Below, one piece after another: positions 34,618 to 46,951 of a stretch of 64,000 nucleotides of DNA. The position numbers and the translations under genes are program-made. Source of the DNA: Moniliella sp. 'wahieum' (taxonomy: Eukaryota > Basidiomycota > Moniliellomycetes > Moniliellales > Moniliellaceae). The notes beneath the pieces were generated by a model. That model made no database searches, was not told where the DNA came from, and was given only the letters and a program-made list of their open reading frames with translations. How positions within the stretch are numbered: position 1 is the stretch's first letter; every line of letters starts with the position of its first letter. Location: assembly GCA_003971905.1 (NCBI GenBank), contig RSEE01000006.1, forward strand, positions 186,001 to 250,000, given 5' to 3'.

Positions 34618-34735
34618 GTGATGCGTGACGCGTGACGAGCCAAGGCATGCATCATGCATCATGCACGGGGCGGGGCAGATATCAGTCACACGCCACGTCA
34701 CACGTCACGTGGTGCCCGTGAGCATGCGTAGGGTT
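34618..34735. repeat. Short-motif cluster (TGACGCGTGACG / CATGCATCATGC)
   Basis: GATGCGTGACGCGTGACG is followed by CATGCATCATGCATCATGC, then CACACGCCACGTCACACGTC. Simple 6-9 bp units recur, upstream of the G gamma gene. The function is unknown; similar CTAGTCACTAG and GCATGATG bits occur at 6560-6660. Confidence 0.4.
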
Positions 34736-35035
34736 AGCGCTTTGCTTGAGCGCAATTCGATCGGCACCTCTGCTCTTGTTCGCGCCATCGCATAAGCAAC
34801 CCTCATTGATCACCCATCCCCCCACGCGCCAGCCAGCCCCCACCGCTCGGCCCTGCCACCACCCGCACCCGCACCACCTTCCCCGCTTGCAACTCCCTTC
34901 CTCGCACCCGCTACGCCGCCCTCGCCGCCCCAAAAGTCAGCCCCCCCTTCTTCCTCCCTCGCAACTCCAACACCTGCAGCTGTTGCCCCCCCAGTTACGT
35001 GCCATGCCGATGCCCGCAAGCCCAACGTAAACGAG

Positions 35036-35333
35036 ATGAAGCTTCGCCGCCTCACCGAGAACAATGCGCGGCTTCAGGAGGACCTGCGTCGGCCGCGCAT
35101 CAAGGTTTCTGAAGCCAGCCAATCGTACGTGGATCTGCTCCCTGGTTGTGCTTTGCGATCTGCCATCTAACCCCTCTTGGCCACTTTCGGCTGCCCATCA
35201 ACCCAGCTTGGTGGCCTACTGCCAAGCCACGCACGACCCCCTCATCCCATCCGTTTGGGGTACTGTCGACAAGAAGGACGACCCCTATGCCCCGAAACAA
35301 ACTACTGCCGGATGCGAGTGCGTCGTCATGTGA
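35036..35333 (+). CDS. Heterotrimeric G-protein gamma subunit
   Basis: The G gamma subunit forms the beta-gamma dimer in pheromone/nutrient signalling at the plasma membrane. Exon 1 reads MKLRRLTENNARLQEDLRRP then RIKVSEASQS, a coiled-coil start. The intron is 35125-35206 (GTACGT to CCCAG). Exon 2 reads LVAYCQATHDPLIPSVWG, then DKKDDPYAPKQTTAGCECVV with a final Met. The last four residues CVVM form a CAAX prenylation box with a second upstream cysteine for palmitoylation. Size (about 71 aa from this Met) and motif order match fungal Ste18/Gpg1 proteins. The frame is open upstream (HADARKPNVNE), so the true start may be 5' with another short exon or a frame slip. Confidence 0.88.
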
Positions 35334-36316
35334 GGTATATGACGGGTTACTTCGGTTATGACTGCTAGGCACCTGGTCCAGAGTCACGGTTACCCGCTGT
35401 GTCCACTTTCTCCCTCTCGCCTACGACCTAACCGAGGATCAGTCAGGCTTGAGCTAGGCTCCATTGGTTGTCTTAAAAGCCTCGCCTTCTTCCCGCCTTC
35501 ACGCTCGGAAGTTATCTGTTTGTCGGCGCCTTTCGTCACTGGTGCCAAGATTGTCCTTCCTGGGAACTCCTTCTACCTCGCGCATTTCTCTTTGATACCA
35601 TCATCGTCTCTTTCCCTATCTGATCTGATCTTCTCCCAGGAGCATCTCTCCTACAAATCGGTCGTCTACGCCCTCACTCCCCTTCGTTTAATCTCAGACC
35701 TCACGTTCCCTTGCCACCTTCCAGAAGATCTATCCCTGTACACCATTGTCCAGCCATTGTTGTCATCTCCAGCAATGGCCAAACAAACTGTCCTCTCTGT
35801 TTCCGCCCCTTTTCTCCAACCTACGGCGATAGGTAGTTTTAGCAACAAGAAACAATTATCAAGCTTCAAGCATTGGCTGCGTATGTACAGCATCAGTCAC
35901 GTCTAGTTTTCTGTATACAAGAGGAAAGAAAAGGTATAGCATCGGCAGTGGTACTGCGGTCCTGTCGCCTCCTTAGAGCATCCCCTCCCAGTACGGCAGT
36001 CATGTACATCGACGCTTGTGCATCTTAGTAGTCCTGGTTTGGAGATGAGGCGAATCATCAGTGGTCTCCCGTCTCGCCGCTTGGAAAATACAACGGGAAT
36101 GGGCCCAATGAGAGGGCAGTGGCAAAACTGCACCTGGCCGAAACAGCCGGTGCCCAACGACATGATGCTCGTCCGCATTAACCTCCCCCTCCCACCCGTC
36201 ACCACGCACCGGAAACGCATGCATTGATGGTCATGCCCGAGGCGGCCATGCTGTCACATTGATACCATCGGCGCCGGTATAGGCAACTATAGGCAACGTT
36301 GCCAACTTAACTCCCG
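35334..36316. other. Downstream region of G gamma, no supported gene
   Basis: It contains a 182-aa frame at 35358-35906 (+) rich in Ser and Leu, without any family motif, probably 3' UTR or spacer. The right part may hold further minus-strand exons of the putative membrane protein, but nothing can be assigned. Confidence 0.4.
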
Positions 36317-37092
36317 CTAAGCACGGCCCCAAACAGCCCAACACCAACATCGGTACGGTCCAGTGCACCGCCTTGAAGCAGACCAGGGAAAACGCACCAG
36401 CAACCCAGGCAGGCGAACGCAGTCCCCCACATGGACGGCACCAGTCGACCTTTGGACGGGGGTGGGCATCGTGCTGTCGAGAGCCAGCTTCATGGTCTGC
36501 GGTTCAAAACATATCGAGACCGAACACAGGGCAAGGTACATGCCAATCAAGACGGCGCAAAAGGCCAAATGGAAGCACTGCGTACAATGGGCTAAAGGTC
36601 AGGTCCCGCTTTGGAGTAAGATGCGCCCTGGGTAAGGGGGATGAGACAACAGGGCAACCAGGCCTTCTTGCCATAGGCTAAGCCATGATCCCGAATGAAG
36701 ACCGAGGGGAAGACTTCTAAGAAGAGGGAGATGACACTGAGTGCCGTCGTGGACCAAGACCAACTGAATGCAGAGACCAGAAGCATTATAGGGTCCAGAA
36801 TGTGAAGAAAAGGGATGCGCTGATGAATGTCCCAACGGTGATGAGGGTATTGATAGTGGAAATAGGGGGGGTTGAACGACGACGAATATCGTCATCCGAG
36901 CCGCCTTCCCTGGCCGGCTCTTCTTGCAGACGATGGGTCATGCTGTTGGCCGCGTTTTAGTGCCCTTTGCGGGGCAGAGGGGTGACGGGGGGCTGGCTGT
37001 TTGGGCTGGCTGTTGCGGTCATCGAATCGAAGAGGGAAATTTTTGATCTCACCAAAAGCGACCGTACTCAGAGGTCTCTCAAATGGTTGCAT
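36317..37092 (-). CDS. Putative multi-pass membrane protein
   Basis: I do not recognise the family. On the minus strand the reading starts MQPFERPLSTVAFGEIKNFP (37092), then changes frame. It runs through hydrophobic stretches INTLITVGTFISASLFFTFW (about 36785-36845), LLVSAFSWSWSTTALSVISL (about 36725-36785) and LAFCAVLIGMYLALCSVSIC (about 36500-36570). The hydrophobic segments follow one another with charged spacers, and the frame changes are of the same one-base type seen in known genes here. That supports a real gene with at least three membrane segments. Ends are uncertain. Confidence 0.4.
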
Positions 37093-37494
37093 TGCCAGAA
37101 AAACTTCGACCCTCCGCTCGGAAAAGAATCACTTGTGCCTATGCCTTGCTCGGCAGATCCAACTATGGCTCCATTTCTTGTAGAGGCAAAAGGTGAGAGC
37201 TATGGGGGGGAGAGGGACAAGGAAGACAGGCTGCTGGGGATGGAACAACCCCGCAGGGCATCGTTCCCGCGCCGGCTAAGTTGAGGCTAACACTCGGCGG
37301 AAGACGCGGCGGAACGAGGGAGTCATTTATGGGGTGTGGCGGTGCTGGCCTGTGCGCGCGTGGGAGAGGAGCAGAAAAGCCAACGCGGCCATATATGCAG
37401 TTTAAGTACCCACAGCAACCCAGCCGCAGCCGGGACGCCACCACCGCACCTCCAAGTCTTCGCCCCGCTGCTCGGTGCCGGCCGGCCGACCAGG

Positions 37495-40400
37495 ATGCGC
37501 GTCTTTGGCGCCCACGACGGCGCGCTCCTCTCTGTGGACAGCCGCTGGCTGCCTTCCCCACCACCAGCGCCCTCGCCGACGTCGTCGCTCTCGCCACCGG
37601 CATCGTAGCCGACGCAGTCATCCTCCTCACCCAGGACGGCGTGCAAGTAACGGACGAGCTGCTGCCCCAGCTGCTGGCTGAGCCCAGCACCGACCTGATC
37701 TGGTCTTTTCTCGCCTCATCTTCTCTGCCGAGCCAGAGACGGTCGCGCCGTCGTCCAGAGCGCGGTGGTGCTCCAGCCTCGGCTGCCTAGTACGTTTGCT
37801 CACCTCTCTCTCGGTCTGACAGGCACGGTGCGCGACCAGGCTCTGACTCTGACCCTGACTCTGACTCTTTCTCGCCCTCTTCTGCCTCACGCCATCCCCA
37901 TCTTCCGCTCGCCAACGCCCAACGCACTGCACGAGTTGGTGACGATTGGGGAGCAGGCAGCGCGGACGGCGGCTCTGCACGCGCACCACGCTACCGCCCT
38001 CGCTGGCCGCCTGGAAGTCATCCAGCGCGCCTCGCACGTTGCCCTTCTCAACCTCGTTCAGCATGGGACGGGCATCCGGCACGCTGCGCGGGCCTTCCAC
38101 ACCACCTGTACGACCGAGCTGCGACGCATGCGGTTCTTGCTGGAAGGATGCGACAGGACCCTTTCGGCTCTGGACTTGGTCCAGGTCCGCCCTGAACTCC
38201 TGTCCTCCTACTGTGGGCAGCCCGGGCAGGAGCGAGTCGGCTGCCTACCGCCCACCCGCTGCTGAGTAGTTGGATCAATAAGGATCGCATGCGCACCGTG
38301 GCAGCCAAGCTGAGACGGTGCTGCACACGCTCCAGAAGCAGCTCACAGCCCTGGGGGCAAGAGGAGAAGAACTGCACGATGAGATGCGCAGGCTGCAGCA
38401 GACCTCTTCCCTTCCCCCCGTGTATCCGAGGGGGAGGAGCAAGAGGCGGTGCAGGCGGCGGAACGGACACAGGTACTGGCGCACCGTATCAGCGAGATCG
38501 CCTCGCCCGACGCCAAGGGCTGGCCGGTGGCGGACAAGTTGACGGAGGATAAGCTTGTGGCGCTGTCGAGTGCGATGGATGAGATTGAGCAGTGTGATGA
38601 GGTGGCGCGCGACGCGCTCCGGCGCTTGACCCAGCAGCTCAATAGGGCCACCACGCGCGCTGTGCACCACCTCTCGCGTGTATCCAATCTGCGAGCGCGT
38701 ACGCCGACTATGGGATGGAAGTGGCGGAGATGCAAGCTGCCGTTCCGCTCTCGTCGCCCCACGGCCACGGCCCGATCCAAGTGGAGTGCTTTCCCTACTT
38801 GGAGCGTCTGGCCGCCATCTTGCCCGCCTATGCGGCCACGGTGGCTGAACGGGTGCGGCGCTCCGAGTTTGCCGACCTGTTCCTCGCTCGCTCCACTTCC
38901 TTCGCCCATATGATGGCCACATTCGGCTTGCAGGAGGAGCGCAAACGAGCGCGGTACGATACCCGCCACCCTACCCTTCTTCCCTGGCACATCAGCGACT
39001 CGACCAGCCCGCGCCCCGGTTGCACATCCAGACCGAGGCGACTGAGCTAGAGCCAGACACCACCCGGCCCGGCGTGACCACATCTACGACCTGCTCAGCT
39101 TGCTCGACCACATCGAACATGAGCTCGGGAGTACGTCTACCTCACAGGAGCCCAGTAGGCCAATAGCCATCCAAGTAGCAACCCCCCGGTGCCTTCCAAC
39201 TCGGATGAATCGCTTCTTCCTCGCTCCCCCCGCCCTCGCGAGCCCAATCGAAACGACACGGACGCTGCTGCGCGCGCTGTTGCACGAGCTGGATACCGTA
39301 CCAGAGCAGTTTGAGCAACTCGTCCGCACTCACTTGTTCAGCGCAGAGGAGGCCCTACCTCCCGACCCCGAGGCGGCCCCACATCCTCGAGCGGAACCCA
39401 CGGTGCCCACCCAGCTGCCGACGGAACGCCGTGCCGACCAAGAGACTGTGGACCGACTCACCATGGAGCGGGACGCGGCGCGCGCCTCCCTCGCCCAAGC
39501 ACAGCAGGAACACACCCACTGTGGCCGAGAAGGAAGCTTGCACGCTCGCATCCAACGTCTCGCGTCCGAGGCACAAACCAACCAGCAGCAGCACCTCGCT
39601 TGTCGCACCCAGCTTGCCGCCCTGCAGGCTGAGGTGGAGCAGTTGCGGGGTGCGCGTCCCACGGACCAGGAGGACGATGGGGCTCCCACAGGACTTTGGA
39701 GCCGAATCGGTCGTTGGAGCCAAGCCAGACACTTCTGCCGAGCTCACCACAGCCCAAGGTGCCTAGCCAGAGTAGTTCTGTCACCTCGAAGCCACGGGTC
39801 CCAGAAAGAGCTTGATGCTTCGTCCCAAGGCAAGGGTGACGGAACGGCGTCTTTGCTCTCAGCCGAGAGCGAGATGGCTAAGCTGAAGGAGGAGGTGAGA
39901 ACGTGCGGGCGCAATTGGAGCGAGAGCAAGGGGCGGCAAATGCGCTGGACCCAAGCATGACGCAGGCGGAGGGAACGAGGGGGGAGGACAGGGCGGCGAC
40001 AGCGGTGCAGGTGGCGCAGATTCAAGGGGAGGCCGACGCGCGGGCGGGACTTGAGTTCGGCCCGTGCGCGGCCCGGGCGGCGCAGCAGCGGATGCGGATG
40101 CGTTGACGGAGGACGGTGGCGGTGCTGCGGACCCAGTGGCTGCTGCTGACGAGGACCATGGGGTGCTTGTGCAGGAACTGGAGGCGGCGCACCGCGCACG
40201 CCGCTGTGCCGACGCCGAGGCTGCTCGGGCTACGAACGCTTGCATGAGCTGGTGCAGTCAGCCGCCCTGGGCCCACGCCCTGCTCCGCGTCCACCGCGCC
40301 CTGCTCGCTGTCCCACCCATGTCTAGCCGCGCGTCCCGCGCCGACTCCAAGTCCGAGCCTGCCGCCTCCCTGTGCCGGCTGACACCATGCCTGAGCCTGA

Positions 40401-41573
40401 GCACCGGCACGCGCAATCCGAGGTAACGGAGAAGTTATTTATTGCGTGGACGCTCTCGACCTGGGCCCAGGCCGGGAAGGCGAGACGAACGAGGGATCGA
40501 TCAGCAGCCACCGGGCTGCATCGACAATACAGGACCAAGGAGGCGTCTCTCACTCTCCCACCCATACTCCAAGCAAGAGGGCCCCGAGTGTTCGCCCCCT
40601 GCCTTGGTTCCATTGAAGCGGCAGAGGGACGGAGCTCGCCGTCAGACTCGCCGCGCTGGCAGCGACCGAGGCATCCTGCCCTCGGATGAAGACGCCGACG
40701 TTGACTCGCAGGACAAGGCCAGCGCCGTCACGGCGCCCGAGCTGCCAGCGCCGCGCGGGGTGGAAGCCGTGGCGTGTGCGCTGACACGGGTGTATGCGGT
40801 GGTGTGTCCGGCCGGCATAGCCTCCGAGGCAGAGGCGAAGCTGCAGAGTCTGGTCAAGGGATGAAGAAGTGGATGCGGGGGTACCGAAACTGAAGGAATC
40901 GTATAACCAGCGCGCCACCACGTGCCGTTGCCCCCCTCGGTCTCGGTCTCGGTCTCGGACTTGGCCTCGGCCTCCTCGGGCAGCACGACGACCGCCTCGC
41001 CTTTACGGCCTTTCATCCGGGCGACCTGGCCCTCTTCCTCCCCACCCGCGACCTTCTTGCGCCCACCTGGGCTGCATTTAGCCTCACTTGCCCCCACCAC
41101 TTTTTGAATACGCTGCGCCGCACTGCGCCGCGGCGGGCGCAGCGCAAGCGACGGCGACCGCTGCACTCGTGCACGGCCAACAGTTTCTCGTCGCGCGCAT
41201 TGTCAGCATGGCATGTACCAAGCTGGCTCGCCTGATCTGCTGGGCTTTGTGCGGCTCGGGCCGGGGCCGGCGGGCGGGGCACCGGAGCAAGGTGCTGCGC
41301 TGTCGGAGCAGGCACGGGGGGAGATGAGCAACCCGTTTGGGCTGCCGCGGGAGGCGGTACTGTGTGCTGGATGCGGTGCGTATGACGCGGGGGGGGCGCG
41401 GGGGCGGAGACGGGGGCGGGGGGGGGGCGACGGGCCTGGATGGGGTGGGGCAAGGCGGCTCGGCGGGGCACGCTATGCGTCGCTCACCGCGCCACAGCTA
41501 CGCAGTAGACAGCGAGGCAGAATGGCATGGATGGATGCATCGAGCGAGTGGGCTGGGCTATGCTGAGCGCTGA
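37495..41573 (+). CDS. ATG11: Autophagy scaffold protein Atg11
   Basis: Atg11 is the scaffold that links cargo receptors to the Atg1 kinase in selective autophagy (relative of FIP200/RB1CC1). The N-terminus MRVFGAHDGALLSVDSRWL with ILLTQDGVQVTDELL is the ubiquitin-like start of the family. In the middle, CFPYLERLAAILPAYAATVA with ERVRRSEFADLF and FAHMMATFGLQEERKR (38790-38955) matches the conserved Atg11 helical region. Long coiled-coil stretches with heptads follow (39400-39960). The C-terminal Atg11 domain is seen as PFIRATWPSSS/GDLALFLPTRD, WAAFSLTCPHHFL, QQFLVARIVSM (40985-41215) and NPFGLPR with YCVLDAVRM (41330-41390). Many frame slips, at least five, break it. It lies about 7 kb from the NBR1-like gene. 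I am confident about the family; exon borders are not resolved. Confidence 0.78.
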
Positions 41574-41969
41574 GCCTCAGCTCCGACTGTCGTAGCAGAC
41601 AGTGCGTCTGGTTTAGTGCACCGGGAGCAGCGCCAACAGCACCGCCAGCAGCGCCAGGAGCACCGCCAAGAGCAGCACGCGGCTGCGTTGGCCCGCGCAG
41701 GACACGCGCAGCGGGCACGAGCCATGCTTACGTGGCGGCGACGGGCGGCTGGCGGCGGCTAGCAACTGGCTCCGGCTGGCCACAACCGACTGGCCACGCC
41801 CACACTGGCGCGCTGCTGCGCACATAGGCTGACCGTCACCAGTCATAGTCACGCCGCCCTCACTCCGGCCCAGCACCGCCCCCTCGCCCATCCGCACCGC
41901 GCGCACAGCCACCCCCACACCCCCTGGCCTGGCGCCGTGCTGCCTGCCGCGCCGCTGCTGCTCCTGGCC
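41574..41969. other. Intergenic between ATG11 and PP1
   Basis: Between 41625 and 41680 is a CAGCGCCAACAGCACCGC-type imperfect 15-bp repeat. GCTGAGCGCTGAGCCTCAG at about 41559-41580 repeats the motif seen near 5960. The right part is CA/C-rich and probably the PP1 promoter and leader. No gene seen. Confidence 0.45.
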
Positions 41970-43059
<1,090 letters not shown>

Positions 43060-43659
43060 GCACCTACCGGTACACCACCTCACGCCATCCGCCAGGGCGG
43101 TACCCGTCGTCCTCATGCCGCAGAAGGGGGCGCTGTGCCATGTGCATGTGCATGTCCATGCATGTCAGCAAGCCCAGCGCCTCGCTTTTTCTTTCTTTGT
43201 TTCCCTGTTCTTGTCCCCCCCCCCTCCTCCGCCCTCATGCCGTCCCGGTACGGTCCCGACTCCTGTCCTTTAGGCTTACCAACTCCGTCCTTTTACACTT
43301 TTCGTTTGTCCCTGTTGGGAGGAGTGTTGCGATGCAGGCGGCGCGGATCGGGAGCGGCCTGGCCCGGCCCGAGCGCTGGTCTGTCCCAGTTGCCTGCCTC
43401 CCGGCGCCGCCCCGCTCGCCTAGCCGATGCGTCCGCTGGCTCCCCCCCAGTCCTGTCCTGCTACCCACAGCTGTCGCGCTCGTTGAAATCGTTGGAAGGA
43501 GCGGAAGGCTACTACTATATGCGTGCGACGAGCGACAGTCGGTGGGAATAGCATGGTGCAGCGTAGCATACGTGGAATAGATTGCTCGGCTGCGTCTCTC
43601 GCGCCAGCTGGGGACGGACGCGATCCCAGCTCCCAGCTCCTAGATGCTAGATCATCCGC
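43060..43659. other. Convergent intergenic region (PP1 and PWP2 3' ends)
   Basis: It contains CATGTGCATGTGCATGTCCATGC (23 bp region at 43139-43165), a short CATGTG repeat, then pyrimidine-rich sequence (43180-43290). The rest is plain. No gene seen. Confidence 0.45.
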
Positions 43660-46612
43660 TCATAGGCCTCGCGGCTGCACCGCGCCCCAGGTGTAGAGCA
43701 GCGCGTGCTCATTGTCCTCCGTTACGCGCTTGACGTTGGCTCGCAGCTCATTGAGCGACGCCTGGACCTCGCGCAGGACAGGCGCCACGCTATTTGCCGT
43801 CTTGCCACGCAGCGTCTTGCCATGGGCCGTCATGAGCGCGGCGAGCCAACGGAGGTGGTACTCGACATGGGGCGAGTTGGCACGCGGGTGCATCCGCGCC
43901 GCCACCAAACGCAGCAACGGCACCACATACAAACTCGGCACTTGGCCCGCCACCAAACTAATCTCATGCGCCGGGATGCGTTCGTACATCTCGGCCAACA
44001 GCCCGCTCAGCCAAACGCAGCGCACCAATCAGCGCCATCAGATGCTCCCCGTCCTGCGCTGCTTCCCGGATGCCCTGCGGGGTCAGGTCGAGGTCCAAAT
44101 CGAACGGGTCAAACTGCGCCGCAGAGCGGGCCGCATCCAACGAGTAAATCTGCAAGCCACTCGTCGTGCTCGCTGCCCAGTTGCGGCCGGTCGGATCGAA
44201 GCGGATGCAGGTGGAGCGCGACAGGGGCGGGGTGGAACGTTGGCTTCCATCGCCCGTTTGGACGCCTGGAAGACTCCGGTCCTTTCGCTGCGCACGTCAA
44301 CTCCTCGTCGTCGTCCTGGAGCAGATCAATGTTGCCTGCAGCAGTGAGCTTGCGCGAGTCGAGGCGGACCTGCAAGCCGTCAAAGTCAAAGTTGCCCGTA
44401 ATCTGCCAGCGCTTGAGCAACACCTTCTCCCGTACATCGTACAGACAGATCCAGTTGCTGTTGCCCGATGCCAGCACGCTCTCCCCATCAGCCGAATAGG
44501 TGAGGGAGGTGAAACAGTTGTCGCCCTTGCGGCTGTCGGCGGCGGTCCGATCGCCTCGCCTGCGGCCACGCGCAATGTCCCGCCGCGCCTCAATCACGCC
44601 CGTTTGGGTCGATAGTTTGGTATCAAAGAAACTCAGTTGCCATCCAGCGTCGCCACACAGACTCGATCGAGTCGGACGGAAGGCGACAGCCATAGCTTCG
44701 CTGTTGAGTTGGATCGTCTCGGTTTGCTTGCCGTCGCGGAACACCTCCCAGATCCGTAGCGTCCGGTCCCACGACACACTCACCAACGTGCCCCGCCCGT
44801 CGGGCGCAAATGCCAAGCCAGACACGGGGCCAGTATGCCCGCCAAACGTCTCGATCAGCTTGCCCGTCTGGACGGACCACATGTAAATCTCAAACTGGTC
44901 CTGGCTGCCGGCCACCACCACCTCGCCACTTGGCTCGACGGCCAAGGAGCCAAACTGGACCGGATCCGGCGTGACAAACGTACGGAAGTTGCGGTAGCGA
45001 ATCAAGTCCCAGGCGCGTACCGTGCCGTCCAAACTGGCACTAAACAGGACCTGGCCACCGCGCTTGGCAAATTCCAACGCGGTCACTTCGGCCGTGTGCT
45101 GCTCAAACGTGACGGTGGCCAGACCGGTCGTCGTGTTCCACAACTTGAGCCGACCATCGCCACCGCCCGTGACGATGGTGGTGCCATCGGGAGAGTAGGC
45201 AAGGAATGGATCAAGCCCATATGGTGCGCCTGCTGACGCAAAATGTAATTGCTCGACGCCCATTCCCACACCATCAGTTGGCTCGTCGAGCCGGAACCGA
45301 GCGCGAGCCAGTCGCCAGTCGGGGACAAGCGGGCGGTAGTGAGAGAGGCATGGGAGATACTCAGTTCATGCACCTTGCTAAAATCAGGCAGCGTGTGTAG
45401 CGTAAACACGCCCGAATCAAACGCGGTCAACAACAGACCCGTTGCAGCGTGGTAGTCCACCGACCGCACCTCCTCGTGCGCGCGAAAGTAGTAGAACCGT
45501 TCGGCAATGTCCCAGCGTGTAGTAGCCAGACGATGCGGGGGTAACCGTTCCTCCTCTAACGCTTCGCGTTGTCGCCGGGAACGTTGCTCCTCCTCCATCT
45601 CCCGCTCCATCTCCACCTCCATCTCCTCATCATCGCTCTCCTCCTCCTCCTCCTCCTTGGCACGCCACACAAAGCACGCACCGTCTCGACTGACGGTATA
45701 GATCTCGGTTTCGTCCGCATTGAAGAAGGCGCCAATCACCGGAGCCTTGTGCCCACTAAACGTCTTGGGCTTGAACTTGCGCCAGCGCCGCACACCGCCC
45801 GGGTACTTGGGGTCGGCAACGGGTTCCGCCAGTGGGACCAAGACCGGGTTGAGCGAATAGAGGCGGCAAGTCATGTCTTTGGAGGTGGTGAGGAACATGC
45901 TGCATTCCTGTCAGTTCCATCCTCGGATGCGACAAGAAGGGGGGGGAGGGGGGGGAACGTACTCGCTGCTCTTGCTCCACGTGATGCTCAGCACATCCTC
46001 AAAGTGACCCGTGTAGACACGGTGCAGTCAAAGGGGGTGAAGGAAGGAGCGATGATGCCAATGGTCGGGGTCCCGTTCTGGTCGACGGTGGCAAAGCCCG
46101 GGTCTTCCATACTTGGATATGATGGTTGTGGGTGACGGCAAGGTAGCGCGCGTCGGGGCTGAACTGTGCGTCGCGAAGAGGCGCCTTGAAGGAGATTTGG
46201 GCCAGGACGATTCGCGTCCGAGCGCGCGGTGGAGCTGACACCGACCCCGCCCAGCGAGTCGGGCACGGTCGCCGTCGCGCGGAACGAGACCAGCGTCGCG
46301 CGGCCGTCTTGTCGGACGCAAGGAGGAGGTGGGTGTTGCTGTGCGGGCCGAGGGCAGGGGACAGAGCAAGACGCGCAATGGAATGCTTCAGCTCAAAGTC
46401 AAACGTGCGCGTCGACGTGGCATAGACCGCGTCCTGCGCCGCCGCTGGCTCGCCGCCCGCGAGGGGACTGTGCTGCTGAGGGGAAAGACGCTGCAGCGGG
46501 CGCCAATGGGGCTGATGATGGACGACGAGTCGGGGGTGAAGACGACGTTGCTGATGCCGTCGTACACGCTGCCCAGGACGCTCTGGAGGTGGAACTGGGT
46601 AGAGCCAGGCAT
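43660..46612 (-). CDS. PWP2: PWP2/UTP1, WD40 protein of the UTP-B complex
   Basis: Pwp2 is a core subunit of UTP-B in the 90S pre-ribosome, needed for early 18S rRNA processing. The start MPGSTQFHLQSVLGSVYDGI at 46612 matches the family N-terminus (LGTVY, SP.G). WD repeats follow, for example DAQFSPDARYLAVTHNHHIQ, KTFSGHKAPVIGAFFNADET, LAYSPDGTTIVTGGGDGRLK, VLFSASLDGTVRAWDLIRYR with FRTF, and VSVSWDRTLRIWEVF. An acidic/Glu-rich insertion lies near 45500-45660. The intron 45900-45962 (GTACGT to GCAG) joins the TWSKSS segment to MFLTTSKDMTCRLYSLNP. The C-terminal Utp12 domain reads EISLVAGQVPSLYVVPLLRL and HLRWLAALMTAHGK, ending at 43660. Slips lie near 44260, 45250 and in exon 1. Confidence 0.9.
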
Positions 46613-46951
46613 CGCCGCACAACAACGATGGTGGTGGGCGCGCTGGTTTGCAGAAAGCGAGCAAGCCAGCTGGCCGCCAGCACAAAAAAGTCCAGGGTCG
46701 GTGCAACCGCTGCCGGGGCCAATTTCTCGGCACGTGACCGCATCGGTGCAAACCCCATTTCACCAAACGGGGGACTGCCTGCCTTGAAGTATTTCTTGAA
46801 GCTTTTATGCCAGTTCAGCTCATTAGATTGCTGCTCCTTTTCGCAGGCCATAGCAGGCCGTAACCAAGGGGGCATCGGCTGGCGTCTACAGCCGCGTGCC
46901 TATGCTAGAGAATGCCGCCCCCCCACCGATCTACAGACGGCGCGGTGAGCA
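46613..46951. promoter_or_regulatory. PWP2 upstream region / RRP1 3' region
   Basis: About 340 bp lie between the PWP2 start and the RRP1 end, both on the minus strand. The segment 46780-46870 is AT-richer than the surroundings and is a reasonable promoter core for PWP2. No gene is seen. Confidence 0.4.

Noticed and set aside
33000-34750. LTRs flanking the gag remnant
   Set aside because: No matching direct repeats with TG...CA ends found on the two sides by eye.
35358-35906. Intact 182-aa plus-strand frame after G gamma
   Set aside because: Ser/Leu-rich by composition, no family features, immediately downstream of a gene; more likely 3' UTR or spacer.
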